NCBI GenBank assembly: GCA_028819955.1
Contig: JAPPKP010000427.1
Location: 1-7,921, forward strand
DNA length: 7,921 nucleotides
Direction of reading: 5' to 3'
Source: Rhodospirillaceae bacterium
GTDB taxonomy: Bacteria > Pseudomonadota > Alphaproteobacteria > UBA828
Shown: positions 7,880 through 7,921 of the stretch, one piece after another
How positions within the stretch are numbered: the stretch's first letter is position 1
Layout: each line of letters starts with the position of its first letter
Position numbers and translations under genes: made by a program
The notes under the pieces: model-generated
The model's database searches: none
Told to the model about the DNA's origin: nothing
What the model saw: only the letters and a program-made list of their open reading frames with translations

Positions 7880-7921
7880 TTCTCACGAGCGGGGGGTGCA
7901 TCGGGGCTCTGCACGTGAGAA
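7880..7921. repeat. Imperfect palindrome/hairpin after ccdA, reaching the window edge
   Basis: TTCTCACG (7880-7887) is the exact reverse complement of CGTGAGAA (7914-7921). After one A-A mismatch, GCGGGG (7889-7894) pairs with CTCTGC (7907-7912), counting two G-U pairs. This gives a stem of about 14 pairs and a 12-base loop. It starts eight bases after the ccdA stop, so a transcription terminator is the simplest reading, but any T-run would lie outside the window. It could also be one end of a mobile or REP-like element, since the outermost arm base is the last base of the window and the repeat may continue beyond it. Confidence 0.5.

Noticed and set aside
7123..7914. Minus-strand open reading of 263 codons opposite ccdA
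   Set aside because: It is rich in Asp/Glu/Gln/Arg, as expected from reading hydrophobic CcdA codons backwards, and has no recognisable domain.

Overview
The window is GC-rich (about two-thirds GC by eye), densely packed, and reads like a chromosomal segment of an aerobic alphaproteobacterium or a close relative. That placement is an inference. It rests on base composition, the SorT-like sulfite dehydrogenase, the aerobic benzoyl-CoA (box) genes and the ABHD10-like hydrolase. There are eight protein-coding genes, one of them cut by the left edge. I see no rRNA, tRNA, CRISPR array or transposase.

Layout. Positions 1-1029 (minus strand) hold the first 343 residues of a Tat-exported molybdopterin sulfite oxidase/dehydrogenase. 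A 141-bp divergent intergenic region follows, then an enoyl-CoA hydratase/isomerase family (crotonase) gene at 1171-1941. It ends 13 bp from the stop of a convergent small membrane protein at 1955-2221 (minus), which looks like NrtS, a nitrate/nitrite transport protein. A 275-bp intergenic region with a short inverted repeat leads into boxC (2497-4146) and boxB (4165-5580), which are 18 bp apart. A 263-residue alpha/beta hydrolase resembling ABHD10 follows (5652-6443). Then come a TlpA-type exported thioredoxin (6510-7091) and the membrane thiol-electron transporter CcdA (7132-7872). The last 42 bases form a strong imperfect palindrome that reaches the window edge.

How the genes fit together. 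BoxB, with its missing partner BoxA, epoxidises benzoyl-CoA to the 2,3-epoxide. BoxC then hydrolytically opens the ring, giving 3,4-dehydroadipyl-CoA semialdehyde and formate. The crotonase and the alpha/beta hydrolase flank this core and could act on CoA thioesters or ester by-products, but the sequence does not prove it. TlpA and CcdA form a plausible periplasmic disulfide-reduction pair, often tied to cytochrome c maturation. The sulfite dehydrogenase is also periplasmic and normally gives its electrons to a c-type cytochrome. BoxA, BoxD, benzoate-CoA ligase and the BoxR regulator are not in the window.

I do not see a clearly new multi-gene system. The points most worth a second look are a crotonase lacking both canonical catalytic glutamates, the ABHD10-like hydrolase directly behind boxB, the NrtS gene wedged between two crotonase-family genes, a stop-interrupted heme-motif reading in the boxC upstream region, and the palindrome at the right edge.
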